Notes: generated from the letters alone by a model not told the origin. Positions 43,745 to 58,590 are shown, counted from the stretch's first letter. The stretch: 64,000 nucleotides of DNA from Nematostella vectensis (GCF_932526225.1 NC_064036.1:15617181-15681180), one strand, 5' to 3'. Numbers and translations are program-made.

Positions 43745-45620
43745 AAGAACTTTTCGAGTTCAGTTACGCCTCTGAAATACCGTTCTTGTTCGAATATATT
43801 GGCCAAGTCTGCTGAAGGTTGAGAATCCTTACTGCTTATAAAGTCCTCGCGTTTCTCTCCTCGGCCTTAATTGCCAGCAAAGTCGTCTGATTGATTTATT
43901 CTAGAGAGCACTTGAGCGCTAAACGGTAGACGCATGAATCAATGGGCAGATCGCGATGATACCCCGACTAAACTTTCCCTTCGCCTATCGTCATTTAAGT
44001 AGACGATCACTTCGTATGCTCTCCTGAGCAATAACCAGAGCCTCTTGACCGCGTATTATTCGTCTTGAGGTCTGCGTTCGGGCGCTGTTCTTGGTGTTTA
44101 GATAATGCGGTTTGACACTCGAGGCTGGCGCACCAATTTATAGCTCGTTGTGACGGAGGGACAGGCAGTGGTTGGCAGGTGCTTCCTCAGACAGCAAACG
44201 TCATCGGAGATCGGCGGGCGATCGTATCACGCAAAGCTGTAATCCCCCTAGCAGAGAGAAACCGGATTAGTGAGAGGAGTCATCTACCTTTTGGCGGGAA
44301 AAGCTATGATGATCTCGCATACAATCAGACCTATGACTATTTCGCGGGTTAAGCGGATCATGCATGTGTGATATTTACTTTTGGTGTTTGTTTTGTAAGG
44401 ACGTTGACAGCAAAAACAAAAATCGTGTTATCCAGAGCGTTTCGATCCTTTGAGGGATTAATCATTCTGACCGGATAATTCCCATTATCGTCTTGTTCGG
44501 CCTTATGTTTGCGCAAATATTAGGCTGGCAAGACATATTTTAAGGACTAATAAGTGAGTGTTTTCATGCGTAGAGTAATTAACTTTACTTTCATAGAACG
44601 CGGTTTCTGAAATCAAATAGCTTGGGCGAATGTTTTTATAAAGTTAAAAAGAGATAAATTGTGCAGATCCTTAATCAAGTTGATCTCACGAAAAAAAAAA
44701 ACAGGAAAGGACCCCACAAAGTCCCAGCTTGCGCTATCAATGACTAAACATGGCATCTGCGGTAAATCTTGTTTCCCAGCAGGCAACCCAGAGCAACTAA
44801 CTATAGTAATTATTTCATTTTGTTTAATTTTAATTCATTTCATCCATTTGTTATGTCCTGTTAAATATATCTATATTAATACTTTCGTAAATTCCATCGT
44901 CGTTTTTTCAACAAAACCAAGTACAGTTATGAAATAAGTGAATACAAAAATGCTCTCGGTGACTTGCGGCTCTAGTGTCGCTCTACGTGTCTCATCTCTA
45001 ATGAGCAAAGGGAAGTATTTGGGAAATGATATTTTGCCCCCCATTCTGCTGTTGCCAAATAAAGACACTATATGCAATACAATAGGACACGTTGATATAT
45101 GACTCATATGGAAATCTTGCATTCTCTTAAAAATCTACTTATTGTAACAATCGTATGAATACCATTATTATTGAATTGTTTCATTTTATTTCAAAATAAA
45201 TATTAGCGGCATACTTTTTATTAAAAAAAAGAAAGTCCCCTTTACGGCTAAAATTTATGATAGCGAATCAGCCAGATATATTTTTTACACCTGTGACAAT
45301 AAACCTTGCACTTAAAACAAGCAACAAACCAAAACGTTTGTCCTTGTGGCTTCCGTGGAGTGATGAGTATTTGAAGCAAACGAGTGCCCTTTTAGCCTTG
45401 TAAAAGTCTCAGTGGTAAGTCAATTGAAAATGTCAAAGCTAAATCTTCATCGTCACCAGATCTTTAACTCCGATTTCATGTTCGTAACAACTTACAGCAC
45501 AAATTTTACTCTGAGATCGACCTGGGCTCCCCCTAAAAAGTCAAGGTTCCAAAAACGTCATATCCCCCCTATCAAATACACTTTTGCAGTGTTAATTAGA
45601 GAAGGTTAAATATTTATAAT
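43745..45620. other. Upstream region of the GPCR, no other gene seen
   Basis: Short frames only, none with domain or splice support. Likely holds the GPCR promoter, but no clear TATA box could be assigned. Confidence 0.45.
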
Positions 45621-45627
45621 GCATAAT

Positions 45628-45881
45628 CACAGGTTAGCCCAGGCAATGGTTTTGAAGCTTGTTCGTAGCTTAGAATGGGCTGTTCTTTTAGAAGTAAAAC
45701 GTGTGGATTGAAGTAGCGATTTTTGGTAAAATGTTAAAACAATGGTGCCGTTTCTTCGCGAAATACCCCCATATCGTTATTAGACATACATTTGACAACA
45801 ACAAGACATGTTCTAAGTTGTAAGGCAATTTTATTGCCAAGCTACGAACAAGCTTCAAAACCATTGCCTGGGCTACCTGTG
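45628..45881. mobile_element. 254-bp MITE with 46-bp inverted repeats and GCATAAT duplication
   Basis: Left CACAGGTTAGCCCAGGCAAT and right complement CACAGGTAGCCCAGGCAAT, continuing through GGTTTTGAAGCTTGTTCG with one indel. GCATAAT flanks both sides (45621-45627 and 45882-45888). No coding capacity. Confidence 0.88.
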
Positions 45882-45889
45882 GCATAATA

Positions 45890-48800
45890 CATATTCCCCT
45901 TGGTACCCCAAGCAGAGAAAATGATGATGTTATAAGATAAAACTTTGTGGGGATTGAGGATAATTAGTAAAAGTTGATCGGCGAGTCCAATGCCTCGCCA
46001 GATGCTGACGACTCAAAAATAAATAAAAAAATGAAGCGGGATTTTCTGCACGCGGCACTGATACTTCAAGTATAAAATTAGTTGAATATTTACACGCATC
46101 TGCCATTTGAAGCTTCAACCAGTTTTTCTCCATAACCTTATTTGGTAGTCAATAAAGTCGTCGAAACGCGAACCCGTAAGGCGAACGGAAGGTTGACTGA
46201 TGTTTGTACGTCTTATCCCATATTTAGCGCTATATGATTTCTCCTCTGTTTTTACTGTCGTATTTAAACTAAAACCTGTAGCAATATTGAGTGCGGCTAT
46301 GTCAAAGAAATTGAGTATCTAATACATACTAAGGGATTTATTCAAAACCAATCAAGGGGTAAGTAATATTTACATACATGTAATATTTCGCATGACAGTA
46401 CAAAACGGAAAGATTCACCTCAAATCTTTTTAGCAATAAATGCGAATTACCTGAAACCATTAAAAAGCTAAATACACATTTCTATATGCGTATTAAATGA
46501 GATTTCGGTTGGCATCATCTATATTAATCCTTTCTCTTTTGGAGTAACTTAGCATGGCCATCACGAGTCGGTGGTTAATCGGACTTGTATTTTTAAAAAA
46601 TGATTGAAGCAGAGAAAGGTTTCATCAATAATCCTTACTTTTGTCGAAATTTTTTTAATATAAGTTTTTTTAATAAAAGTATGATATAATATAAGTGGTG
46701 ATACTAGGAGTGTAGCACAGTGTACAAACACTTACCTCCAGGGGCGCTTTGGCGGTCGGCACCCTTTAATCAAAAGGTAGCAGATTCGGGCACATATTCG
46801 ATTGCTGATTATCAAGAGGGTTATTAACTTGATTGCAAACTGAATAATTATAGAAGTAAAATGTAACTGTTTTCACTCATTCGATGCACAAACCATCTGC
46901 GTGATTGTACACTATTATCTCTTTGAGGACACAGAAGAAAGCTGTCTCGTGCTCGCGAGAATCATGGTTTGAAATCTGTATTGTTCGTAGCCATAGAGGC
47001 GCGTCATTTGAATGGCGAATTTGCGATTTTTTACAGCTTCAATATAAGTGTATATAATCATCACAGATCGCACAGATATGCGAATCCCTCATAAAATCAT
47101 AAGAATACTACCATTATCATACAATTAAATAGATGCGCTATTTAATAACGACTATACATATTCCAAAGTATCAGGAAAAACGCACAACACAACAAATTAA
47201 GCAAAACTAAACTTCTCGCTTAAAATTTTATAGTAAAGACGCAGTTATTCATGTATCATTCTGATACTCCTTCTGCAAAGTGTTTTTGTTATACATTTTA
47301 GTCGAAATCAGAGCATGCATGTAGCCAGGATTTGCTAAGGGACAGTAGCTGCACAGTCATAGATATCATTACTTAGGAAAAATCTAAAATTCGGAGATTG
47401 TGAAGACTGTGGCTTAGTCGGCCTCCTGCCGGAGAGAGGGTTGGGTAACACCCCCATCTTTAAGCTTTCCGTTTTTAATCTTGCCTCTATCTGCTCCTTA
47501 TATCTTTTTAAAAAAAATTATTAAATTCCTGAATTTCTATAGAGTTTCTTTTTTCATTCTGCCCTCTCAGCAAATATTTGCTTCCGAAAAGAATGCTGTC
47601 GTATCGAGTTTTTCTGAGTGCCAAGCGCCTCACTTTTCGCAATTATGCTTTTGATGTTTCGATGACGCTTTATCAACCCATCAGCACTGTTTTAGCATAA
47701 TAATTTTTCTCGGCGCAAACAACAACAGCTTATAAGACCCCTTAGAAGCCTGATATGCTTATCTGCATTAAACGTTTATTCAAAACGGCTTTATATTGCT
47801 TTCCATCAAAATGAAATTTCTAGCACATCATAAGTGCATAAACTAAGAATTAAATTTCTAGAACATTATAGGGGCTGTGTTAATGACGTGTTTACTTTGA
47901 TAACAAATCGTGCCGCCAGATGATAGAAAAAAAAAAACACTAGAAAAGAGAAGATATCAATTTTACGTCTGTTTCTTATTTAGGAACCAAAATAATACAC
48001 ACCATAAAGTTTGATATGCAAGTAGTATGTAGTATAACACTGCTCTTCTAGACTAGGGCGTGGCAGGCTGTTACGTCATTAGTAAGGATTGTCCTTACTA
48101 AGCGGGTTAGATTTCACAGAAGAAAAAAGAGGTCACCATTGAATTTAAAAAAAATATCCTTGATAAGGAGGTATATTTTGTCGGTGGATGTCATTGAACA
48201 GGGTTCTATTGTTTGATAAGTGAGGAAGCTCGTGAAACTACCGCAAGCAAGTAATCATTAGAGCCTTGCCCTTACATATAAACCATGCCAAGGGGGCTTT
48301 AATAAATATTTGTCTAGACTAGGCTATTATCAAAACTGTCCAACATACAGAATTTAAAGTTAACTCGATATTTCTGTACAATCTCAAAAGAGCCCATCGG
48401 ACCTTCGACAGACATCTCTTCAGCTCTTAGTAGCTTTTTTATTTGACTTTCGTCTCGCTATTTTGCAGCATTTGCAAAAAGTTTTAGCGATTATGGATAA
48501 AGGTTCCATGAATTACACTTCTAGGAATTTCTATACTTCCCTTTTATTGACGTGATCTAAAAAAGGAACTCCACGTTTCCACCATCCCCCCCCCTTAAAA
48601 AAATTACCTTATGCACAACAAAGTGTTTGGCAGTCAAATATATACTGAGCCGACCTGCTTGTAACACGAGAAATGAAACTGTATATTTTTTAGTACGTTT
48701 ATCTGATGTTTTTTTTTTATCTAAATGCACTATCATAGTCCCTTTTCGACAAAAACTCTAAATGGCAATTCAAGACATAACATTTTTTTCTATCAGGGTA

Positions 48801-51800
48801 TCTTTGATGAATGCTATGAAAGTGATTTTTGGTTCTTTAACTAATTAAAAATAATACAAGCTGTTTGCTTGTATTTTGAAGGAAACTTCAAAATAACAAC
48901 CTATGAATGCAGTTTAATATACTTTTGACGATATGATTGAAAAAATCTTGGTAACTTGCTTGAATTATCCGATGGAAATGGACTTGTGTGATTTGTGTGA
49001 CATTGAGCGGAACATAAAATGGCTGCGTAATTAGCCTTCTTTAATAAGCGCAAATGCCTACCGAAATGATCATCAAGGAGACGCACCAAAGGCTGGCAAT
49101 TTTACAATTAGGGCTCAATCGGGTGGACCGCATGCAGGCATTTCTTTAATTTGTCGGTAGTCGGATTTATGTTTGTCGACGATGAATAAGAGTATATATT
49201 ACACGGGCAACCAAAAAATGTCGGTAGTAAGTAAATATTTGTTTATCGGAAGCCACTACATTTTTTACCATGTCTTGTTAAAACACCTATATGCACGCGC
49301 ACGCAGCCTCAATGAAGATACAATAACTATGTCTATCATACAAAAATACGGAAGGTTCAGTTGAAAGGCTTAGTGTGGGAAAAAATAGGTCGGAGATAAC
49401 ACCCACCTTATGAAAAAAGTAGTTCCATCCTTAACTAGAGATCATTACCGCCACGGAATACAACATAAAAAAACACCAGACGTGCGTTCTATAAGTGTGA
49501 AACGTTTTAGTATTAACTATTCATCATTTAAACTTCTCATTTTGTGGCATTCTCGCCCCTTTATGCCTTCAAGACAGATCTGAAGATCAGCTCGGAAATT
49601 ACTTTAAAATTATGTACTGTTTTTACCGTAATGTCTTTGTCGCTCTACGTTAACTTGATTAAGGGTGTGTGGTGATGTAGTTTGTTTTTATTCGTTCACA
49701 GACGAATGTTTCCAATGTGTTGTACCTGTATTTACCGTGTAATGACGCCGGTGTGGAGCATTCATCTTGTATAAACACCAATAGCACCATAGTATATCGT
49801 CTGCTTGTTGTTATATATACATATAAAATGTGGTTGGTTGCTTGGACCTTAATACGGTAAAAAACGCGTATTCTTTAAGGTAAAAAAAGTGTTTAAATCA
49901 AAACACTGTTTTACCTTGTGATGGTTCTTGCTTCCCGTACTAGCTAGTGGCTTTAAAGTGAGGCAACCTGTGCATGTTATGCGGATTTTATCGTGGGCGG
50001 ATAAATAGATCCGTGCACTTTACTACACCAACTATTCCTCGATTGATTGCCAAGATTGGAATAATATCGAAGCAATGTACTCTTTTCAGTACTTTTCGCC
50101 AAAGAAACGTAGATTGTCGGATTGCAAAAGATAAACTGGTTTGTGTGGTTACGAAACATAATGATTGGGTAGTTACTGATATCTTTATTGATTATGGTGT
50201 ATGGAATCTGATACCCTACGGCTCAATAAAATATCCCTCGCAAACCGAGGAGACATAAAGCTCGCCAAATATCAATCCTTCATGCTGCTGGAATCATTAC
50301 AAAGTAATTCGTTTTTACTACTGAAATGGTCGCGTGGGTTTAGTTCCTCGGGTACTTTGGCGAAAAGAAAAGTGCAGGTTTTCCGGTTATTTAGCAATAC
50401 AAATTGTTATTTTAGACGCTGTTATCAACACATTTGGCTTCTAGTTGAGCATATTAACGATAGCTTCCCAGCTTTATAAGTGCAGTTTTCCTTTATAAGA
50501 ATTATCTTCAAATTAACAAGACCCACCTACAACATAAAAATATTATCGAGAACTTGACTTCACTTATGCAACAGTATTTTTCTCTTTCCCTTATTTTTTA
50601 TTCCCGTTTCCATCAAGAACCTTTTCTGCGATCATTCAGTTTCTGAGAGAAACAAAAAATATATTATGTACAGTGACCAGAAAAAAGTCGGTCGCTATTT
50701 GCCAAACCCATGACCAATACAATGGCAAAACGATTAATCAAATAGTGCAAGTGCTCGAACCTTTGTGTACCATCTGTAGTAAGCGGCTAAGATAAAAACG
50801 CAAATTCTTAAACTTCTAATATTTCAGTTAGCTACAAATTTTCGCCATTTTGCCATCTGTAAACCTTAATTAATTTTTCCCTTTGTCACGATTTACCTGA
50901 GTCTTTCATCACGTTTTATCTTGCAGCGATCCACTAAACAAGCTATGAAGTACGTTTTGCGGAAAATTCACGAGATGATTACTTTCTTGGTGATTCGCCA
51001 TCACTCCTCAGCCAATCACAGGACAGTTGGGACAGAGAGCTTGTCATGAGATGGTTTAATTCATCCGCTTTCATGATTTATTGGCCGAAACATAAAGAGC
51101 ATCAAGCAACTGTTAACAGTAAGTTTGTGTGTTTTTGTTCGTTCTGTTCCTTAATGCTTCATATTTTTTGTTAGTCAGCAATTAACTGAGGCACGCTTTC
51201 TATATAATTTAGAAAGTCCGACCCTTCCTCACCCCCTCCCTCGCGCATTTGTGCTACGATTAGCGTGCATTATATTATTTTAAGCATAGCTTAACGAAAT
51301 ATATATATATCAGTAACTCGCATAAAACGGGTACTTTTATTGGGGAAGAGAGCGGGGCTATCTTTGAGGCGAATTAAGGGATAGAATGTAGAGAGACCTA
51401 TCTCTTGAATTGAGCCAAAAGACACCGCAATGAAATATAAATAAACACAATTGAGGTACTTCTGATGCCGCAGATATAGGGCTAATAAAAACACAGTAGG
51501 ATACTTTCGTCCTTTGCCAACCTCAGGGGCCAGCGAAATGTTCGCCTCCAGTTCAGCGAAATGTTTGACAAATGATCAATTTTAATCCTTCAACTGACCT
51601 CACCATGATATTTTATATATATGCTAGGGGAGCGCAGTCTGTGTCAATATAAAAAAAATATATTTTAAAAAAATCTCAAAACATAAATCCAATCATACCT
51701 CTGTGCACAAACATCACTGCATCAAACATATTTTTTTTATTTTCGCTACGGCCACGAGAGTTTAGCGAATTCAGCAGCTTCACCTCATCATGCATCAATA

Positions 51801-54800
51801 AGCGAGTTTCCAAAGACTAGAACGAGGCAAACAATGATAACTACCATTTCATTAGGTTTCCTTATATGAACAATAAAAAAGAAGTGGCTGAATGACATTC
51901 TTTAATTCGACTCATTTCGTCTACTTTCTGGTAAAAAAAATCTTTCTTGCACTTTCCCCTCCCACGCTCAGTCAGAGTTCAGTTTCCTCCACACAGATCC
52001 TAAACCGTTACCCAGCTTTCAGCCGGATCGAGGGAAATAGATGTCCCCGAAGGATAATCTTCTAGAATGATTTTCTTTGCTTAAAATAATGCGTAGACCT
52101 ATTTGCGCCAGTTGGATAAATCAATGAGACATTGTACACCATGGCATCTTAATCATCGCTTTCTATATTGCTAAAAAAAAAAATTAATTATTGAATCCTT
52201 TCGATGAAAAATATTCAATTTATTGTTTATATTTATTGTTTATCTTTTTTAGTATGTGAGGTTTAATTAATATCTTTTGTCATCAAGAACTATTACATGA
52301 AATTCAAAGTGTTTTACGAATATTTAATGCCGACATCTCTCACTCTTAAAATGTTTTTTTTTCTGCTCTTGAATTTCTTCTTGATTTACTCGTGATGAAT
52401 GTGTTATCAAAAAGCTCTAATACAATCAATTTCCATTATTTTCTTTTTGCTTTCAGCAAACAGCCAAATGAAATATCAGGCAGATCCACTTTATTTGATC
52501 TTTTATACTAGCTAGAAATAAGTGGAAATATTGTAAAAAAAAAGTTGTGAGTGAAATTTACCACAAAGGTGTCAATATTTGCTCTATTAAAACGTTTCGA
52601 ATAACTTATTAGAAAACAGAAAAGCTGCTCTATTATTAGTAAAATTCGACGCAGGATAAGATTTGTGGATAGCCATAGGTTGGGTCAGTATTACCTAGTC
52701 TTGTACTTATAATTTATTAATACCTGTGGGCCTCCTTATGACTGTTTCTAAGGTGAGGACTGGGGTGAGGACTTTGAATGTGAATCTCTAGAGTTTAAAT
52801 TCAGGCCTGCCATTAAGAAAATACTCTACAAACTGTCACACCTTCTATAATACATATCTGGTCCAAAAATCTATATTCTGTGAACATTACAATCCTTTCA
52901 GAGTCAGCCTGGCTTAACATGCTAAGAACATACCTAAGTCCTCGGCTAGCTAGGATTATCGAAATATTTTGCTAATTCATGATTTCATAATTACTGTAGT
53001 TAGTAATTTCCACTGCGTAATGATAGATGCAGCATACAAATAAAAACAGTGGTATTTAGGGAATGAAGAAACACCCCTATATATCATAAGCATTTTTGAG
53101 CGAGGTAGTGAAAACGCCGAACGCCTGTCAGTTTTTCGCCAACATCCAGAGATTTGATAGCTGTTATAAGTACCAATGAAATGCCGCTGACTAGACCCGT
53201 AATTCAGTGTCATTTATTTTGTAATGTAATGGGCTCAAATAAACACAAGGCAGACCCTGAAGAAGTCTAGTCGAATTCCAATTTTTGGTGTATTGTATTG
53301 GGCTCAAATAAACAGATATAGTTATTACTATTATTTACTGTTAATTTAAAGAGCGAGTTAAAAAAATTGCCTGCAATTGCTGAAATATTAAAAAAAAACT
53401 CCATCAGAAAAAAAAAAGATAACGTTTTTAAGAACATATACTAAAATTGCTGGAAACATTAAAAACAACCTAGTCTAAAATAAGACTATCCAAGAGAGAA
53501 GAGCAGAAAAGAGCAATAGGCAAAAGTACGCTCCGTTATAACGATAATATAAGGCCAGGCGTTTGACTTACCCTAAAAGCGAGCTGTTTAGCGGCAATTA
53601 CCGATTGGAAGAGAGCGACTGTTTTAAGCTTCAGATTGACGTCGAGTGCTCTAAAGAGCCTAAGGCCTGTCATTTGTTCTCGACGAGAGGAAATTTAAAC
53701 GTGCTTATTCTTATTCATCTTTGTAATTAGTAAAATCACAGAGCTTTGTGGAAATATCTACTCTTATACCGAATATTGACAACTATTCAATTCGTACAAA
53801 ACGGCAATCTAGCCAGGAAGAAGGGAATAATTCTGTTTATCTGCTTTTAATAATATAAGTTCTAGAAATTGGATGATACATCAAATATTATTTTAAGCTT
53901 TAATCAAAAGTGAAAATAGAGTCGACATGGAAAATAATGAAAACGGCTAAAAGCAGCTGAAAGAGGTAGCATTTATTTACGGATTAACTAACGACGTCGC
54001 TATCTGTTAATCGATGTTTATCCGCGACTTCTTTCTATCCTTCTTTAAAAAAATCTTGTAAGTGTATACTAACCTTCGCGACGCTCTTCAAAAGACCTCC
54101 TTTTTCCTGAGAAGTAATATAACTCCTTTCCACAATAGTTGCGTTTTCGCCCACTCGAAGTCAAACCGTTATCAACAAATGGAAACTAACTTTTAACTCC
54201 TTGGTCGTTTAAAATAAGTGCTTTCAACCATTAACGCATCTATAAGGATTCACAGCCGTTTACCCTCTCAATTCTATTTTGCAATGAAGTGCTTAATTCT
54301 AAGTCACGTTTTCTTTTGTCTTTCCAACGCACACAAGCTCGTTAATATATCTCCCGCCTGATTACGCGTAATGACATGTTTACCACGAGACCGGAATAAT
54401 GACGTCCGTTCATACACGAGACGGTTTTATTTTGGGAAAAACATTTCATTAAAGGACGAACGCACCCGCATCGACCCTCACACTTCGTGCTTTCATATCT
54501 TGCCGCCCTAATTAGTCATTGCTTCCAAAACCGCGTTCACCAGTTTACATTTAGCTTCCGATTAGCGCGCTTAACGGGTTTCGAGCCGTGTCTCTCCTAA
54601 GGTATAAACCTGACAACTTGTCTCATTTAAACGACCGGTTTTTACATTCAAAGGAGGAAATTCTGTGAAGCTTTAAATAATTGACGAACTCCAGCCTCTC
54701 CCATGTTGAGTATAAAGTACGGTCATGCGGTTCTATAAGCACCTTTTTGTAAGAAGAAAGCGGGCCCTCTTTTTTGGGAATCAGGTGTTTTACAGAAGCG

Positions 54801-57000
54801 CTCGTACATAAAGATCTTCCCGCCAGATAAGTCGCGAAACTCATCTGTTCCCTAACTTGCGCATGTGCGGTGTGCTACATCCGCTTTTCTTCGCGGGTGC
54901 AATATCACAAACCCGGAGTTGCTTGTGTTTAAAGGCTTTTGTAGATACATCGTTTTTGTTCGTTATTATGCCTATCGGTTCATTAAAAAAAACGTACATT
55001 AAGTTGTAAATATATAAATATTTGTGCATTTCCCATCAGGGTGATTGTTGCGACGTGTGTTGGGGAAGGGAGGAGGGGGTTGGGGGTACGTGACATTCTA
55101 AGGCTCGCCGAATGGGCACGCCCAACATACTCACGAGAGCACGGACAAAATATTAGGAGCAATCTTCAAATCTAACTGAAAGGTTAAAGTCTATAATCAA
55201 CGAGGACTCAAGAATGCACCGAAAATCACTTGTGCGACCATGCGACGAACTTTGCCTTTATATAACGAGCGCACATCCGAATTTAAGCGGCTCTGTCGCA
55301 TGTTGTATTACATAGCGCATCTATGAATAAGTGAAATAAAAATACATTGCATTTTTAAATAGGATTACTATACAAGATTCAAGCTAAACTTCTCTTACCT
55401 CGGCATCGTCAGGCACGGTACGTAGCAATTTAACGATCTTTTTGTGATACAAATCTAATCCCCAAAGCCCCCTGCGTCCGCTTTTTCCTCTAGCAATATT
55501 GAGCACATTTCAAAGCCCCGAAAGCGGTGCACTTTACATATATTAGTGGGCACTCCGTTGTTGGGTATTTCTCTTATTAGATCTTACAGTCCAACGCGAT
55601 TTCCGTTATCTATCTGCGCTGGAGAAGCCAGTTGATGGGTATCACTGTGCAATATAGTGTTTGATTTTCTCGTGAAGAAAAAAGGGTACGGAAACAAAAC
55701 AAGTATCTTTTGTCTCACTTAGTTTAAGTTTAAATGAATGGAATTGAAAACCGAAAAGAGGCTATTGTTTGCAAAGTGGCGTTGAATATAACACCTCAGG
55801 CAAGTGTTCCACGCGCCATAACATTCCAATTCGGAATAAATGCGATGAATTGATACACGCAGCCTATCAATTCGCTTCTTCACCACCTAAGCACTGAAAT
55901 TCCGTGCAAAAGTATACTGATACATAATGCTGTAGCAATTAACGCAGTGAGAAATGAGCCTATGGTTTGTCTAGTAGTGAGAATACACATATCAACGCTC
56001 CATTAGGGCGCGAAGTACTTTTTCGCTTTAAAAAAAAAACGTTTTCAATCAGTGTTATGGTCTGATATGACTTGACATAGAAAGAAGTCCGGCGAGTTTT
56101 GCATGATAATGGTTAGGATATTCTTGTACTTTCTTGTATGTGCGGTTGTATATCAATACACTGCTTAATTTATCCCGAGCGACACCACGTTAAGGCTTTT
56201 CTCGGCCCAATCTATTTTCATTTTTTCCTCTGCGATGAACGAACACTCGATTAGCAAAACGATTAGACTCTTTAGGTGGGACACTGGTATAACCTATATT
56301 CTGCACGACAATATATTTTTAAAAAGAAAAAAATTATATTGAAAATCAAAACATCAAATTCAGATAAAAATGTGTACTAATTCTCCCTTTCACAGAACTC
56401 TCTTAAGAATTACAATATACCGTGTAGAATATAGAACACTTACCGAGGTTAGCTTTTCAGTGTTCAATAAAGCGCAGAAAAAATCCCACTCTTATAATTT
56501 GGCATTTCGTGAATCCCTTCGACGCAAGAGGTACTCTTAAGTCTCAGAAGACCCAACGAAAATGGTCTCCTCGAACAAATAGTTCCACTCTCAATGGCGG
56601 TAAATCAGGAAATCTGGCATGAACAAAAGACAGGCGTAAATCATGTTCTGTTCATAATCAAATAAACTCATCAATTAGCAAGCCGAAGCAGGACTTGTCA
56701 AAATTATATAACAAAGACTTGCCCTGCGGGAAAATATCAGAAAGACTCAAGAAAAAAAATAGCAGAGGCAGCCACTTCGCTTTCAAATCGCGTTTTCAAG
56801 TCTTGCTTTCAAATCGAGTTCTCTTGATTTGTTCTTTGCCACTCTAGATACCTTTGCGCGATGGAGATGATTTGGGGATGTGTTCGTTTGTCGCGTGTGT
56901 CTTTCGGTTCTAATTAGGGAGGCTCCCGAGGCGGTTGGGTAGTCAAATAGCCATTCTTTAAAATCAGGATTCGCGATGAAAATGAAAACATCCTCGGGGA
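45890..57000. other. 11-kb stretch with no recognisable gene
   Basis: AT-rich. Only short unsupported frames on either strand. One splice-like block at 50927-51118 (TTTTATCTTGCAG before, AACAGTAAGT after) has stops in every frame and could be a non-coding exon. A tRNA-like string near 46711-46800 was too weak to call. Confidence 0.5.
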
Positions 57001-57011
57001 TAAAAAAAACC

Positions 57012-57765
57012 CCTGTCTATCTTGGCCTACAACTAAAAAAACCTGTCTATCTTGACGTAAAACTGAAAAACTGTCTATCTTGGCCTAAAACTGGAAAACC
57101 TGTCTATCTTCGACTACAACTGAAAAACCTGTCTATCTTGGCCTAAAACTGAAAAACCTGTCTATCTTGGCCTAAAACTGAAAAACCTGTCTATCTTGGC
57201 CTAAAACTGAAAAACCTGTCTATCTTGGCCTGCAACTGAAAAACCTGTCTATCTTGGCCTACAACTGAAAAACCTGTCTATCTTGGCCTACAACTGAAAA
57301 ACCTGTCTATCTTGGCCTACGACTGAAAAAAACCTGTTTATCTTGGCCTTAAACTGGAAAACCTGTCTATCTTGGCCTAAAACTGAAGAACCTGTCTATC
57401 TTGGCCTAAAACTGAAGAACCTGTCTATCTTGGCCTACAACTGAAAAACCTGTCTATCTTGGCCTAAAACTGAAGAACCTGTCTATCTTGGCCTAAAACT
57501 GAAAAACCTGTCTATCTTGGCCTAAAACTGAAAAACCTGTCTATCTTGGCCTACAACTGAAAAACCTGTCTATCTTGGCCTACAACTGAAAAACCTGTCT
57601 ATCTTGGCCTAAAACTGAAGAACTTGTCTATCTTGGCCTAAAACTGAAAAACCTGTCTATCTTGGCCTAAAACTGAAGAACCTGTCTATCTTGGCCTAAA
57701 ACTGAAAAACCTGTCTATCTTGGCCTAAAACTGAAAAACCTGTCTATCTTGGCCTAAGACTTTAC
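57012..57765. repeat. 29-bp tandem repeat array
   Basis: About 26 copies of CCTGTCTATCTTGGCCTAAA plus ACTGAAAAA, with variants CTACAACTG, CTGAAGAAC and a few indels at the left end. Not coding. Confidence 0.95.
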
Positions 57766-57775
57766 ATTGAGGACA

Positions 57776-58003
57776 CAGAAAGCGGGCCATGCTGAACAAC
57801 TTTGACCAATCAGAATCGGCTTGAACACCGTAAACATTAAAAAAAAAAGAGTTCATCCAATGAGATACGCCGGACGTTGTTTCTTTGACCTCGTACGTGT
57901 AGTCGACCATTTTTGTCTGTCGACAAGTATTAGAGGCACTTGAGAAGCACCCACAACCAGAAAAATGCAAAATAAACACAACAAGATGAAGATACTCAGG
58001 CAT
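57776..58003 (-). CDS. Possible leader-like exon of an unknown secreted protein (weak)
   Basis: Minus-strand frame starting MPEYLHLVVFILHFSGCGCF, a plausible signal peptide, then SSASNTCRQTKMVDYTYEV and a further 45 residues. No family recognised and no clear donor. A diverged direct repeat of the leader part lies at about 58277-58424, where the frame hits TGA after the hydrophobic core. It may be a chance frame. Confidence 0.2.
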
Positions 58004-58424
58004 CAGTCTAAGGGATAAATGGTCTTGAAGATATTCATCCAACCAAGATGTTGGTAACTACTCTTAAGCCAAATAATAGCACAGGTTCTTTGACAAATGT
58101 CATATGAAAAAAAAAACGGCAGTTTTGTAGAGTCCTTTTACATAGTTTTAAAGGAATTTATGATTGGTGTCTAAGCGTCGTTAGCAATAAATGTTTATCT
58201 TAACCAAAATAATCCATACTTTTACGTTTCCCTTTTTATAGTATTTAACCGGCCTGTAGCGGCCTTGTACAGCCGAAAAAAATCATAAATGCAAAATAAA
58301 CACAACAAGATGAAGATACTCTGGCATAAGTCTAAGGGATAAATTGTCTTGAAGATATGTATCCAACCAAGGTGATAGCAACTATTCTTCAAACAAATAA
58401 TAGCTCAGTTTTTATTTTGACAAA
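57959..58424. repeat. Direct repeat pair of about 140 bp, 318 bp apart
   Basis: 57959-58098 and 58277-58424 share ATGCAAAATAAACACAACAA, GATGAAGATACTC, GTCTAAGGGATAAA, GTCTTGAAGATAT and CAAATAATAGC, with scattered substitutions. Confidence 0.8.
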
Positions 58425-58590
58425 TTTGAAATCGTACAAGGAAAAACAGCAGAATCGACCCTCTCAACAAAACGCTTAAAATACCACACAAGGAAAAGAT
58501 ATCAGCAAACAACTCTAGACACAAATAGATCCCTTCAATCTGATTCATCCTGATCCCCAGGTCCATTTCCATGGCTAGATAGTTTACCTT

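Noticed and set aside
46711-46800. Possible tRNA or SINE (GTAGCACAGTG followed by a CAGATTCGGGCAC string)
   Set aside because: The B box is poor, no stem set could be folded by eye, and no T-run terminator is near.
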